Notes: generated by a model not told the origin, from the sequence alone. Positions 11,480-22,245 are shown, counted from the first letter of the stretch. The stretch: 64,000 bases of DNA from Odobenus rosmarus divergens (GCF_000321225.1 NW_004450662.1:1254915-1318914), one strand, 5' to 3'. Numbers and translations: made by a program.

Positions 11480-11850
11480 GCTTTTGACTTCTCGTAACAT
11501 CTGCGTGCACGCCTCCACCTTCTGGTCCCACTATCATTCCTACTTCCTCCCCCATAACTCCCAGGCTGCACCCCTCCTATACAAGCTTCAGAATCTGCCT
11601 TGTTCATTCCCCTTCTGTTCATTTATTCTCTCTCCCATTGTTTATAGTGCTCTTCTCCCTTCAGTTCCTACCCCTCCCTCAAGAGTCACCCCAAGTCCAC
11701 CTCTTCCACAATGTGTCTCTTGACTCTCCTGGGCTAGAAGCTACCTCAGGAGATTTGGAATGTTTGCTCTTTATCAAGTGGGATGGTCAGACTCAAGCTA
11801 TGTGTGGCCATTACCACACATTGTAGCACTTAACTTATTTCATGTTTTTA
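11480..11850 (+). repeat. L2 LINE 3' fragment
   Basis: Sense L2-like sequence with the landmarks 'cccctccctcaagagtcacc', 'ccacctcttccacaatgtg' and 'gtagcacttaacttatttc', matching the end of ORF2 and the 3' UTR. Diverged, so the family call is moderate. Confidence 0.5.
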
Positions 11851-11989
11851 TAGCCTAAATTGATTATGACTTGTTGCATAGATATCCTTTGACCCTTCAA
11901 CTTTAGGCTTTAACGCTTTGAAGCATTTAGGAGGAAATCAATAAATTCATCCTGGATATTGTTTTCCCCAGAACCACTTCAATTTAAGC

Positions 11990-12638
11990 TCTTTGCCTCA
12001 ATAATTCCATCCATTGTACAATCTCTCCATCCTTCTTACCTCATGAACAGGTGCTCTGGACATGACTGCAACTTCCTCAAGGATGTGAGCATCAGTCTCT
12101 TAGCCCTCCCTTCTCTGTTGCCTTACCTCCTTCACCTTCAGTGACTTCCAATCCTCCCAAGCTCCTGATTCCTTTAGTTTCAAGCCTTCTTCACTCCAGT
12201 GACCTCTGTCTTTACCCCTTCTGCATCTTGAAATTCACAACTCAGAGCTACTAAACATTCAGATTTTCAGTTGTCAAAATCCCCCTCTATTCTCACCCAT
12301 TTTCTCACTCCCTCTTGATCTGCTCTCTGGTTTTCCCTTGGCCTTCAGTCATTTTACCCACTTCCCTCCCTGGCTTTCCTCAGTCGAAGCCCAGAAGCAA
12401 CACATTTTACCTGTACTGTGGTGAACACTCTAGAATCCCTCATCTTTTTGTCCTACCTACTTGGCTTCCCAGTCCCCTATTCTCAGGATCCTCTGAATCC
12501 AGTTCAAGTCAGCATGTTAGTCCCATAAACTAAGAGTTATTTTAGCCACTTTTCAATCACACCCTTCATCACCACTAAGAGAATGGCTCCACATTCTTAT
12601 CTCCGTTTGTAGACAATGGCCTGGCCTTCAGGCACTTC

Positions 12639-12694
<56 letters not shown>

Positions 12695-13350
12695 CCAGCT
12701 ATATATTGAACATCTGTACATGGGTTTCCTATAAGATTCTAACTCACCATCCAGAGCATAGCTTATCTTCATCCAAAAATTCTTGCTTTTTCTATGTTCC
12801 ATGAACTATAGTTGGCATCATGGTCTTCTAATTGATCTCTCCCTAAATGCTCAGTGTCAGCTTTGATTCTCTCTCTCCTTCATTCTCTACATCCCATTGG
12901 TCACCAGCCTCTGTTGATTCTGTTTCCCTTTCCTTCATTTTTACCATCTCTAGTTTTGTCAAGATCCTCATTTAAGCTCACTGAGATTATTGTTACCTCC
13001 AAACTCATTTCCCTGTCTCCAGTTAATCTCTAGTACAATCCTACTCTTTAATTGACACATTGGAACTTCCTAAAACATGGCCATTCCTTTCACTAATGAT
13101 TCATTGTCACCCGAGGATCAAGCACATACTCTCTAGCATAGCAATCAAGATTTGCCCCAGTATAGCTTCCACCCATATCTTCAGTCTTATTTCCCACTTC
13201 TTGCCTCTCCAGGAAGTGAGACCTATGATTTCCCACTTCAGTGCTCATGCTGTTCCCTCTGTTTGAAATAGCTTTCATCTACACCTGTCAGGATTTTCTT
13301 CACCCTTCAAGACCATCTGAAATATTGTCCCTCTCAACTGTGGACCTCTC
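11990..13350 (+). repeat. L2-type LINE, broken copy
   Basis: A long pyrimidine-rich sense copy. Near 13079-13200, 'ggccattcctttcactaatg', 'atcaagcacatactctctag' and 'gatttgccccagtatagc' align with the L2 ORF2 C-terminal coding region. Near 13299, 'ttcttcacccttcaagacca' matches its end. It is shot through with stops. A GATA microsatellite has expanded inside it and a MIR lies immediately after it. Confidence 0.55.
12640..12694. repeat. (GATA)n microsatellite, about 13.7 units
   Basis: An uninterrupted tetranucleotide array of 55 bp. Such pure arrays are usually length-polymorphic. Confidence 0.97.
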
Positions 13351-13382
13351 TGCTATGTTTCCCTAACATTTCTTTATTTATA

Positions 13383-13610
13383 ATTCATTTGTTCAATGAA
13401 TAGTTACTAATTATCTACTATGTGTGAAGAAATTTAATACTTATTATTTTATTCAATCCTCACACTAACCCTATGAGATAGGTATCATGAATGTTCTTAT
13501 TATATAAGTAAGAAAACTGAAGTTAAGTGAATTTAAATTTCCTGCCCAATATCATAGAGTTTGTAAGTGGCAGAGCCAGTTTTGAAAACCTAATTCCTGT
13601 GCTCTTCACC
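13383..13610 (-). repeat. MIR SINE, near full length
   Basis: Antisense MIR: 'tagttactaattatctacta', 'aatcctcacactaaccctat', then 'gaaaactgaagttaagtga' and 'tttgtaagtggcagagccag'. All MIR landmarks are present in the right order. Confidence 0.85.
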
Positions 13611-13657
13611 TCAGCCCAGAACTACCCCTCCTTTAGTACAATCTGCCTTGTCTTGGA

Positions 13658-13745
13658 TGGAAAGGAGGAAGGGAGGGGGGGAGGGAAGAAGAGAGCGAGG
13701 AACGAGGGAGGGAGGAAGGAGAGAGAGGAGGCAGGGAGGGAGGGA
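13658..13745 (+). repeat. Polypurine (GGGA/GGAA) tract
   Basis: About 88 bp that is nearly pure purine on the plus strand, with degenerate GGGAGGGA and GGAAGGAG units and two cytosine interruptions near the middle. Such tracts can form triplex (H-DNA) structures. Short open frames across it give Gly/Arg/Glu-rich peptides and are artefacts. Confidence 0.85.
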
Positions 13746-13764
13746 TGCCCAAATGCCTTTTACT

Positions 13765-13870
13765 CCTCTAGATTATAGGGTCTTTGAACTCAGAACCATA
13801 CTTAGTTCACCTTTGAATTCTTCACTTAGAGCATGACACAGAGGAGATGCTTGATACCTAATAAATGATG
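13765..13870 (+). repeat. L2 3' end
   Basis: 'gattatagggtctttgaact' and 'catgacacagaggagatgct' followed by 'tgatacctaataaatgatgg' match the L2 3' terminus. It could be the end of the copy at 11990-13350, separated by a MIR insertion and the purine tract. Confidence 0.5.
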
Positions 13871-14956
13871 GCTATACTGTTTAGAATTTTTCACATACAA
13901 AATCATAAGCCTGAAAGGGACATAAAGACACTATGTCATCCATCCCCTGCCTCAAAAAGACTGTAACTATGCTGCTCTCTAGTCCCATCCTACCGCCCTC
14001 TGTGTCATCACTCCCTAAAACTCCAATATGTCTGTAACCACTTTTCTTGTCAGGGGCTCTTGACTTTTCTGAGGCTTCTTGTTTGCTTATGGCCTATTCC
14101 CAAATGTTAACTAGGAGATGGTGGTCACCCAAGGAAGTCAGACCTCTTCTTCTTAGACTGAGAGTTTGCTTGGAAAAGGCAGAGGAGAGAGAGGGAATAG
14201 AAAGAGGAAGGCAGAGTTCACATTCCGTGGGTTTAGCTCAAGCTGGGCCACATGGTGGGTGATCTGCTCTCACAGAGAGGCAATTTCATCCTCCCCCCGT
14301 TCCCTGTTGGAGTCCTAAAGCAAACTCAGTGTTGTCTCCCAGGAATGCTTTTCCTGGATGGGCATAGCCACAGTATCTACAGGGAGGCTTGGCACAAACA
14401 GAGCCTCTTGCTGGTCTCAGAAGAGGGAACAGTGAGAACTAATCACCAACCCCAGGGAGATCGGCACGGGGAGGATTTTGAAGTTGGTACTAGAAAGCAG
14501 GGAAGTATCTGTCAAAATCTGTTCCTTGACGTGATAACAAGATTGCTGACACTCCTTCTGCTCCCATGGGTGAAGGAGATCTTCCCTTTCTAGAAGGGCC
14601 TTTGGCTGTCCATGAGTGGCCCAGCAACTGCCCGTTGAGATCTGGGTTCTATCTGAAGCATCCAAGGACACCCGCACATTTCAAGGGAGACTTCTCCCCA
14701 CTGGACATCTACCTTTTGTGTGATGGAGAGAGAGCCCTTTCAGGGCTGCCACTCAGAACTGCAGAATTGACATTCTAGACCTAAAAAAGAGTAGAAGTTG
14801 GGGATATGCACATCCAAGCAAGGGGACTTGTGGGAAGTCCAGTGAGCATCACATGGTTATATATAGAATTGGACTTACTCTGAGTTCTAAAATATCCTGT
14901 AAATTAATATTTAGATGGCATCTACCATTTAAAAATGGTAAGCATTCTGGATATTG
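13871..14956. other. Unannotated non-coding stretch
   Basis: A weak ancient-repeat resemblance near 13890-13960 ('tgaaagggacataaagacac'). Otherwise no gene or repeat recognised. Confidence 0.4.
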
Positions 14957-15012
14957 GGGGAGGAAGAGAGGGAAGGAGGGAAGGAAGAAGACAGAGACAA
15001 AGAGAAAGAGAC
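14957..15012 (+). repeat. Purine-rich low-complexity tract
   Basis: 'gggggaggaagagagggaag' and following GGAA/AGAG units, with only two cytosines in about 56 bp. Confidence 0.7.
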
Positions 15013-15394
15013 CTTTGTTATATAATAGGGAAATGGAGCTAGCTGCAAGGATGGAGTGGATCATCATGCAATCCCAATCTCCCCATAAGAAGCCAAGAGG
15101 TCCTTGTTGAGTATAATCTTGGTGAGATATATCCCACTGGCTGGAACTTTCTTTGCTTGCAGTCTAGATGGGAATAGCAATTTCCTACTTTCCTACTGTT
15201 ACTAATATCAAAGGTATCCTTTAGCTCAGACTTTTGTGACCAAAACTTGTAAAACTTCACATGAGACACTGAATCCTGTTCTGTTGAGAGTGGCAGAGAA
15301 TAACTTTGTGGCCACTAAGAGGCTCCTCTGAGGCAAGTTCTGGAGTAGATGTCCTGCTCAACCCAGAACCATGAAGAAACTATAGCAGTCATCT

Positions 15395-15875
15395 GACAAG
15401 AATGATGGTAGCTTGGACCAGGTGGTAGTGAGTAAGTAGTGAGAGGTGATCTATGTATGTATTTTGAGACAACGGTCTATGTTGACAGATTGGACGTGGG
15501 TGTGAAAGAGAGGAGTCAAAGATTCCTCCAAGGTTTCTGGCCTGAAGGATAAAAACACCATCTAAAAGATGAGGAAGACTGTCAGAGGGGCAGGTCTGTG
15601 GGAGAAGATCAGTCCTCTTTGGGACATGTCAAATTTGAGATGCCCACTAGACATCCAAGTGGAGATGAGGAGTAGGCCATTAGATATGTGAGACAAGTTA
15701 AGGGAGTGGACCAGGCTGTGGATATAAATGTGAGAGACATCAGAGCAGATTTGGTGTTTAAAGCCATGAGACTGAGTACAGGCCAAGAGAAGAGATCCAA
15801 GGACGGAGCCTGGGGACTGTGCTGTGAAGGTCAAGGGGAAGAGAAGAAGCCAGCAAGGAAGAGAGTTCTGTGACC
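15395..15875 (-). repeat. L2 LINE, internal ORF2 segment
   Basis: The plus strand carries the antisense L2 landmarks 'gatggtagcttggaccagg', 'tgacagattggacgtggg', 'gaggagtcaaagattcctcc', 'agacatccaagtggagatga' and 'tttaaagccatgagactg' in the expected order. It covers the reverse transcriptase palm region. Confidence 0.85.
15562..15834 (-). pseudogene. Remnant of L2 reverse transcriptase palm domain, catalytic motif lost
   Basis: A 90-codon minus-strand frame within the L2 segment. Residues 7-17 (SPGSVLGSLLL) correspond to the conserved QGSVLGPLLF motif. Residues 22-34 (SHGFKHQICSDVS) correspond to the segment ending in the catalytic A-D-D-S. Here the alanine is S31, the first aspartate is kept as D32 and the second is V33, so the metal-binding pair is destroyed. 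A deletion has also joined these two motifs too closely. The later STWMSSGHLKFDMS matches the family STWMS...HLKLNMSK. The copy is inert. I identify the family from memory of L2 ORF2. Confidence 0.8.
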
Positions 15876-16279
15876 TAGGAAGAATGACCAGAGTGGGGAA
15901 CTCAGAAATATTTTTTCATACTTGCCTCTCTCATGGGCACGTAGTTAGGGATAGTCTTACATAAAAAGGTCCCCATGGTGCACCCTGGGATTCAGAAAGA
16001 GCTTCTGTGAAATAGCACCATGAGAGGGTATACCTTTAAGACTAGGTTGAGTGGTTCAGACCAAGTGCTATGAGGTGTATTTATCTGACTTCTGGACTTT
16101 CTTAGCCATACTTTTCAGGTGCAGACAGCCCAGGAGGAAAAGCTGACTTAATTCAGAGGCCAAATTCTTCCCTCAGATCTATGCATGTAATATATGCAGG
16201 GAGCAGATTGGAATGCTTTTGATGTTGCTAATCTGAACTAACAGTCTGTTTGCTAGTTCCAGATGAGGACGACTCTCAA

Positions 16280-16281
<2 letters not shown>
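15876..16281. other. Unannotated non-coding stretch
   Basis: No gene or recognised repeat. Confidence 0.4.

Positions 16282-16317
<36 letters not shown>
16282..16317. repeat. (TG)18 microsatellite
   Basis: A pure 36-bp dinucleotide array. Probably length-polymorphic. Confidence 0.97.
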
Positions 16318-16318
<1 letters not shown>

Positions 16319-17689
16319 TGTTCAGTTAGTCTTGTAATCCTTCTTTCCCACACCAAAGTGGGACCCTAAGACCCCCATCTCTCCACTGTCCACAGCTATT
16401 CCTCAGAGGGGCCCAAGCCAGTCTCCACTGTACAAATGATAGGAGCACGCAGGGACCACTCAGCAGCTGAAGGGAAGTGACGGTCTCAGAAAATCACAGA
16501 GATTCTATGCCTTATTTTTTTATCACAGTGCAGGGAAAAACAAAACAGTAATGGCTTGGGAAGGTGGGAGATTAATTGTCTTCTCTGGGCACATTCATTT
16601 CATATTCATTGTCACAGTACTGATCGTAATGAACTTATTTAGTATTCATGCAGATGTCACATCAAGTTCCTCCATAGATGTTTTACTGTAATTTAGCATA
16701 AGTTAATGGATATCTATATTAAAGTGTTCCCAATTAAACAAGCAGCCTTTCTATTCTACAGGCCAGATTGGATTGGATGGCCATGAAGTGTAAGCAAACT
16801 AAGCCTTCTCAGATCCCAGCCTCAGAGGTCAAACCTGAAATGAGTTTAGCTCCTTCTTGTGTCTATTCCACAAGAATCCTAGTGGCTCAAAAAAGCTTTG
16901 TAATTGACTGATCCAGACAGATGAGTTGGAAAGTGGGTGATTGATGGGCCCAATATATTTGAACAGAATCAACACTGGGGAGAATACTAATTGCACAAGG
17001 CAAGCCAGCTAGCACAGTGGACATGAGAATAGAGTCAGGATTAGCTGATCACATCTCCAGCTTGCAGAACCCTGAGACTTGCTGGCAACTGCCCTGGGAT
17101 GCAATTGGTGGTTGTTTAGTATCTGCCTCCTGAACTCTCCTGGATTAGAAGCTGCCACGTTGGAAATGGTTTATTGAGCTCAGTGGAGGTACTTTTCAAG
17201 GCTTAAGGGATTGGGCTCCATTAAAAAAAAATACAAACAACTTTTAAATTAGGTTTGGTCAAGCAAAGGAATTATTTTTCCTTCATGCTTACCCAGAAGT
17301 GGAAAAAGAAAGGACCAAAAAATTCAAACAGAAATACAAACAGCTACCTAGACTTTCACTGGAGATAGAACTGATTCAGTCAATACATAAGGTTTCTCTT
17401 TTTTAAATGTTATCAAAAGGTCAGAGCCAGTGGCCTTTGAAGGCAAATCTCATCTGACAGAGGTGGCCCTCCAGAGCTTTAGTCTCCAGATCCATTAGCA
17501 CTGAAGTGTTGCATTTGACTGGGCTTCAGGATGATTGGGGGCTGGCCAAGCCACAAAGAAACTGCAGATTTGAACAACACAGCCCAGGACTGAGAGACAC
17601 CAGCAGGACAAATGGAGATTCCTCTCATATTACTTGAGAATCTTAATTCCTACAACAACAACAACAAAAAATCGTTAAACTGCATTGTC
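16318..17689. other. Unannotated stretch with an AT-rich candidate regulatory block
   Basis: No gene or clear repeat. The part at about 16590-16760 is AT-rich and repeat-free ('gatcgtaatgaacttattta', 'gtaatttagcataagttaat'), with the texture of conserved regulatory DNA. A short (AAC)n run lies at 17652-17667. Confidence 0.35.
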
Positions 17690-17765
17690 CCGGGTCCGAG
17701 GGATACCATAGTGAGCAAAACAGAGCTTATATATTCTAGCAAAGAAGATGGGTAATAAATCAATA
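17690..17765 (-). repeat. L2 3' fragment
   Basis: 'gataccatagtgagcaaaac' and 'atattctagcaaagaagat' match the antisense L2 3' UTR. Short. Confidence 0.55.
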
Positions 17766-18639
17766 TCCAAACACGGTGCCTTCTGTCACTGGGGCCGTGG
17801 GAGACTGGATGATGCTTCAGGCACCACCCAGCTCTTGTACAGCAGTCCCCCCACACACACACCAGCAGCCTTCTCACCAAGGTTCCTACACTGAGTGAAC
17901 TTCAAGCCCTCAGCCTGGGCTTCCACTCACCACAGCTGATCCATGACCACAACTGGCTACCAAATCACTGCTGTGATGAGGAACTATAGGAAAAGTGAGG
18001 GAAAAATAAAGAGGAGGGACTTATCCACAGAATGGATATTCTCTCCAGGTCATCTAAAGCAAAATGGCTTCCCCTCATCTGAGTATGTCCACCTTTTGCT
18101 AACATTGCCCTATATCCATACAGTAATCATTTGTCTTGTGTAGACTCTGTGAGCCTAGGTCAGACCCACTATAGAATACAGAACAGCTCTCATAGTCTTA
18201 AGCTTAGTTGAAAAGGAGGGTTGGTGAAACATGAGAGTCTCTGGCTCTCCTGAGGAGATGGACTTTAGTCACAGGCAGAGGACAGATAAGGTTTTCCAAC
18301 AGGAGGTGATGGAATGAAAGAGGAAAGCGGTGGAACTTTGGATTCTTCAAGAATAAGCAAGATGTTTCTATTCCAATCTCTCTGGCATGTTTTAGGAAAA
18401 TCTTATCAAGACGAAGTGATATTACCTCAATGTTCTGAGTTCTGTGACTCTGAGAAGTCAATGCTGAATTCCAAAGCAAAGTCAGTTGTCATTCCTGTTC
18501 TGATCTCCTCATTCCCAGTACATTACAATTCTCCCCACACACTGGAGCAGGTATAGACTTTATAAAGATTCTGGACCTTACTGATCCTGGTACCACACAT
18601 GTGCTAGTGAACGGGGACTCTGCCAAACTAAATTCTCCT
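17766..18639. other. Unannotated non-coding stretch
   Basis: No gene or recognised repeat. The frames here are short and show no domains. Confidence 0.4.
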
Positions 18640-18866
18640 CATTCCTCAATTTTATTTCAAGTGTCCCCTGCCTCAGAGAAGCCATCCCTCTCTGCCCACT
18701 GATTCAGATGTCTCTCCTCATGCTCCCAGTACACTCATAACATGTGTCGCACTGTGCAGTGATCATCGGTTTACTTGTCAGTCTTCCCAGCTACCATCTG
18801 TGTGTCCCCAAAGCCCAGTGCTAAACTTGGCAAATTGTAGACACTCTGTAAATATTTATTGAATAT
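18640..18866 (+). repeat. L2 3' UTR and tail
   Basis: 'tgcctcagagaagccatccc', 'gtttacttgtcagtcttccc' and 'ctctgtaaatatttattgaa' give the sense L2 3' end in order. It runs directly into a tetranucleotide array, as L2 tails often do. Confidence 0.7.
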
Positions 18867-18902
18867 ATGGATGGATGGATGGATGGATGGATGGATGGAT
18901 GG
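18867..18902. repeat. (ATGG)9 microsatellite
   Basis: A pure 36-bp array growing from the L2 tail. Confidence 0.95.
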
Positions 18903-18922
18903 ACAGATGTTGGAGCCACTGA

Positions 18923-18982
18923 TTTTTTTTTTTTTTTTTTTTTTTTTTGCTAAGGAAAATCAGTTTTTGCTAAGGAAAATCC
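18923..18982. repeat. T26 run followed by a 20-bp tandem duplication
   Basis: Twenty-six T residues (18923-18948) precede gctaaggaaaatcag. The unit tttttgctaaggaaaatc then recurs with a 20-bp period. I found no flanking target duplication that would mark a retroposon. Confidence 0.8.
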
Positions 18983-19740
18983 TTCTCCGCTTTTTTATCC
19001 TTTTTTAAAAGACCCCATTCAGGGGTAGCCAGCCCGGGAGAGAGAAATAGGTCCCCATTCTCCAAGTAGGATTTTGTCAGCCCAGACACCACTAAGCCAT
19101 ATTTTTATCAGGATTTAGACATGATTCATTTTTTTCCTTTCTTCTAACACTAAGAACTGAAATAAACCCATAGGTGGAATTTGCAAGAGGACAAGCTAGC
19201 TAAGTGTGCCTGCTGGATTCCGGGCAAACAAGTAGGCAGAGGCTTGGGCAAGAGGTTAGAGAAGAGAAGGGAGGAGGCTGACAGAGACTGACCCAGTGCG
19301 CTAAGCAGGAAACATGGCATCTGCAGTGGGAACATGAGGCCAAGGGCCAGAAGAGGCTAAGACAGTCTTAGCAAAGGCATTCAGAACATGCAAAAGAAAG
19401 GAGTGAGCAGAGGGTGGTTCAACATGATTCACTAATGCTGCTACTGCTAATTACTGAAATTTCCCAGTTACTCTGAAATCAGCCCATATGGAAATTAACA
19501 CAGCACATCCATGAGGAAGCGCTGTTTTCCACTCCTAAAAATAGGTCCAGCTAAAAATCTTACTTTAGGCTGGATCTAGGTTTTCCAGAATATAATGAGG
19601 AGATGAGAGTAATGCTATAAGGGATGAAGAGGAGGGTCTGAGTCATCTTGAGGAAAGGCAAGCTCCCCACCCTGCCCTTTACCCCTCCCTTAAGTAGGCT
19701 TCTGGATAGGAGGAATGAGAAGAGGAAGGAGGGAGGTAAC
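18983..19740. other. Unannotated non-coding stretch
   Basis: No gene or recognised repeat. Confidence 0.4.
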
Positions 19741-19950
19741 CTAGTATTTACTAAGTACCTACCCTCCTAGGTTCTTTCACATGTCATCTCTTTTTTCCCT
19801 CAATAATGCAATGAGAAAGGTGTACATGTAGTGCACATTACTCTCAATGTACTGATGAGGACACGGACTCAATGACATTAAGCAACTTGCCTAAGGTCAT
19901 CAAGTAAGTCATTAAGCCACGATTTAAATCCAAGCCCAGGTTATCTGGAC
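19741..19950 (-). repeat. MIR SINE
   Basis: Antisense MIR: 'ctagtatttactaagtacct', 'gtactgatgaggacacggac', 'aacttgcctaaggtcatcaa'. Landmarks are in order. Confidence 0.8.
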
Positions 19951-20083
19951 TCCCACTGTGGTGTTATCCCCATACTCCCCCACTGTTGGAAGGCACAAAG
20001 AGCTCAGCCCATCAGGCCAAGACCATAACCAGCAGCAAAAAAAAAGGATCCCTGGCAGGTACTAAGACCAAGAGAGCACTTTT

Positions 20084-20539
20084 TTTTTAAATTACATTTA
20101 TTTTTTTTAATTATTATGTTATGTTAATCACCATACATTACATCATTAGTTTTTGATGCAGTGTTCCATGATTCATTGTTTGTGTATAACACCCAGTGCT
20201 CCANNNNNNNNNNNNNNNNNNNNNNNNNNNNNNNNNNNNNNNNNNNNNNNNNNNNNNNNNNNNNNNNNNNNNNNNNNNNNNNNCCCCCCTTCATTCTTCC
20301 CCTCCTGCTATCTTCTTTTTTTGTCCTTAACATATATTGCATTATTTGTTTCAGAGGTACAGATCTGTGATTCATCAGTCTTGCACAATTCAGAGTGCTC
20401 ACCATAGCACATACCCTCCCCAATGTCTATCACCCAGCCACCCCATCCCTCCCACCCCACCCCCACTCCTGCAACCCTCAGTTTGTTTCCTGAGATTAAG
20501 AATTCCTCATATCAGTGAGGTCATATGATAATGTCTTTC
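20084..20539 (-). mobile_element. 5'-truncated young carnivore L1 (3' UTR), contains gap
   Basis: Starts with a T-rich stretch (antisense poly-A tail), then 'ttatgttaatcaccatacat', 'gttccatgattcattgtttg' and, after the gap, 'ggtacagatctgtgattcat' and 'catatcagtgaggtcatatg'. I recognise these as the antisense L1 3' UTR of caniform carnivores. It is bounded by the perfect 16-bp target duplication ccaagagagcactttt (20068-20083 and 20540-20555), so it is a recent insertion truncated within the 3' UTR. Confidence 0.9.
20204..20283. other. Assembly gap (80 N)
   Basis: A run of 80 N within the L1 3' UTR, consistent with collapsed young L1 sequence. Two frames that read through it are artefacts. Confidence 1.
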
Positions 20540-20841
20540 CCAAGAGAGCACTTTTAAGAGAGTACTGGTAAGGGGTGTAGAAGCACAGCAGGCAGAAATT
20601 CTGGGTCCGGGATGGCAACACTAAAGACAAGAAACCAATAGAAGAACCAGAGGGCAGTGAGATCTGGGAGGCAGGATGAGACACACTCAGCAGTCTGCAG
20701 TGTGAGCCCAGTATTAAGGCAGAGCTTCCACACATCCCATGGCTTCAACCACCTTCTTGTTAGGGCCAGTTCCAAGGTCTAGGCAGTACTGAGCCCTCAA
20801 GAGAACAAGTACGGTAAAAGAGAAAGAGACAACTCATTTAT

Positions 20842-21145
20842 AGGACACACAGGTGCTGCTTACATGCCTTCTCATTTTAATCTTGCAACTCTTTGAAATG
20901 GGTATTTTGGGGGCTCCTGGGTGGCTCAGTCGTTAAGTGTCTGCCTTTGGCTCAGGTCATGATCCCAGGGTCCTGGGATCAAGACCCGCATCAGGCTCCC
21001 TGCTCAGCAGGAAGCCTGCTTCTCCCTCTCCCACTCCCCCTGCTTGTGTTCCCTCTCTCGTTGTGTCTCTCTCTCTGTCAAATAAACAAATAAAATTTTT
21101 TAAAAAAAGAAATGGGTATTTTCTCCATATTCAACCAAGATAATT
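20842..21145 (-). repeat. MIR fragment interrupted by a SINEC
   Basis: The plus strand reads 'gcttacatgccttctcattt', 'taatcttgcaactctttgaa', then after the SINEC 'gggtattttctccatattc'. This is the antisense MIR core split by the SINEC at 20909-21108. Confidence 0.55.
20909..21108 (+). mobile_element. SINEC (tRNA-Lys-derived carnivore SINE)
   Basis: Head ggggctcctgggtggctcag, 'ctttggctcaggtcatgatc', 'cagcaggaagcctgcttctc' and an AATAAACAAATAAA tail. Perfect 14-bp target duplication gaaatgggtatttt at 20895-20908 and 21109-21122, so a fairly recent copy. Confidence 0.97.
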
Positions 21146-21152
21146 AGCTCAA

Positions 21153-21345
21153 GAATAACAATAATGATCCACATTTATTGAGTACTTAGTACATGCCATA
21201 TCCTATGTATACCTGTATATCCCTATGTCATAACTCTATGGATATCTAAAGATAGTGCTATTCCCATTTTTACAAAAAATTTGGAGTTTTATGTGATTTT
21301 CCCGAGGTCATAAAAATAATAAGTAGCAGAGCTGAAATTCCTATG
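21153..21345 (-). repeat. MIR SINE
   Basis: Antisense MIR: 'aataacaataatgatccaca', 'tttattgagtacttagtaca', ending 'taataagtagcagagctgaa'. Confidence 0.8.
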
Positions 21346-21604
21346 TCTGCCACACGAGGGGGGCTGGCTTTTGAGAGCAGACTTTGACTCAGAGATACTT
21401 GAGTTTTATAGGAGATATATCACTTCCTAAAATGACCCCTCTCACTACCTGCAGGCGTGCTGGCCCTTCCTGTGACTTAAAAATATACAAGTTATTCCCC
21501 CAGAATTCTTCATTGTTTTCACATTCTTTATAGTTCTCACTGGAGATGAGAAACAAAGGAGGACGTCTCATAGAAGGGCAGGACCTCTCTTTTATACCCC
21601 ATGC
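21346..21604. other. Unannotated non-coding stretch
   Basis: Nothing recognised. Confidence 0.4.
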
Positions 21605-21810
21605 CTGGGCCACACTCTGCTCTTTACAAGGTGCTTTTTACACTCATTGGCTCTTCAGACTCTCACAACAACCTCCTGCGATGGGTAGAGCAGGTATTTC
21701 TATCTACATTTTACAGGTGAGGAAGCGGAATCCCCAAGAGGCTTCACAACCTGACCAAATATCCAGTTGGTGTCAAAGCCATGTCTCAAAACCTAGGTCT
21801 ATCTGACTCC
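21605..21810 (-). repeat. MIR SINE
   Basis: Antisense MIR: 'ctcacaacaacctcctgcga', 'cattttacaggtgaggaagc', then 'aaaacctaggtctatctgac'. Confidence 0.8.
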
Positions 21811-22030
21811 TGACCCAGAATCTCTACTCTCTGTGATCTGACAGGGATGCCCATCCCTGGGGGTACACAATGGCCAGTTGAGAAGGCATCCCAGCCTTTA
21901 GTTTTCTCTACCCACCCTCCTCCCCCCAGTCTCTTCTCTTCCAACCATCTCCTGCACCAGAACTCTAGTCACAGCCCTCCAGCCCCACTCTCCTATGGCC
22001 CTTGAAGCCACCCAACCCCCCAATCCCTTT

Positions 22031-22042
22031 TTAAAAAACATT

Positions 22043-22077
<35 letters not shown>

Positions 22078-22234
22078 GGAGACAGAGCACGAGCAGTGGG
22101 GAGGAGCAGAGGGAGAGGGAGAAGCAAACACCCTGCTGAACAGGGAGCCTGACACAGGGCTTGATCCCAGGACCCTGAGATCATGACGTGAGCCAAAGGC
22201 AGATGCTTACCCAACTGAGCCACCCAGGTGCCCC
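22031..22234 (-). mobile_element. SINEC, antisense, with expanded ATTT tail
   Basis: A T-rich tail containing about nine ATTT units (22041-22077), then 'gagcacgagcagtggggag' and 'gatcccaggaccctgagatc', ending 'actgagccacccaggtgcc'. A 14-bp target duplication cccccaatcccttt flanks it (22017-22030 and 22232-22245, overlapping the final C run). Class with 'cctttggctca'. Confidence 0.96.
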
Positions 22235-22245
22235 CCAATCCCTTT

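Noticed and set aside
20124..20423. Open frames spanning the smaller gap
   Set aside because: They cross 80 N and lie within an antisense L1 3' UTR.
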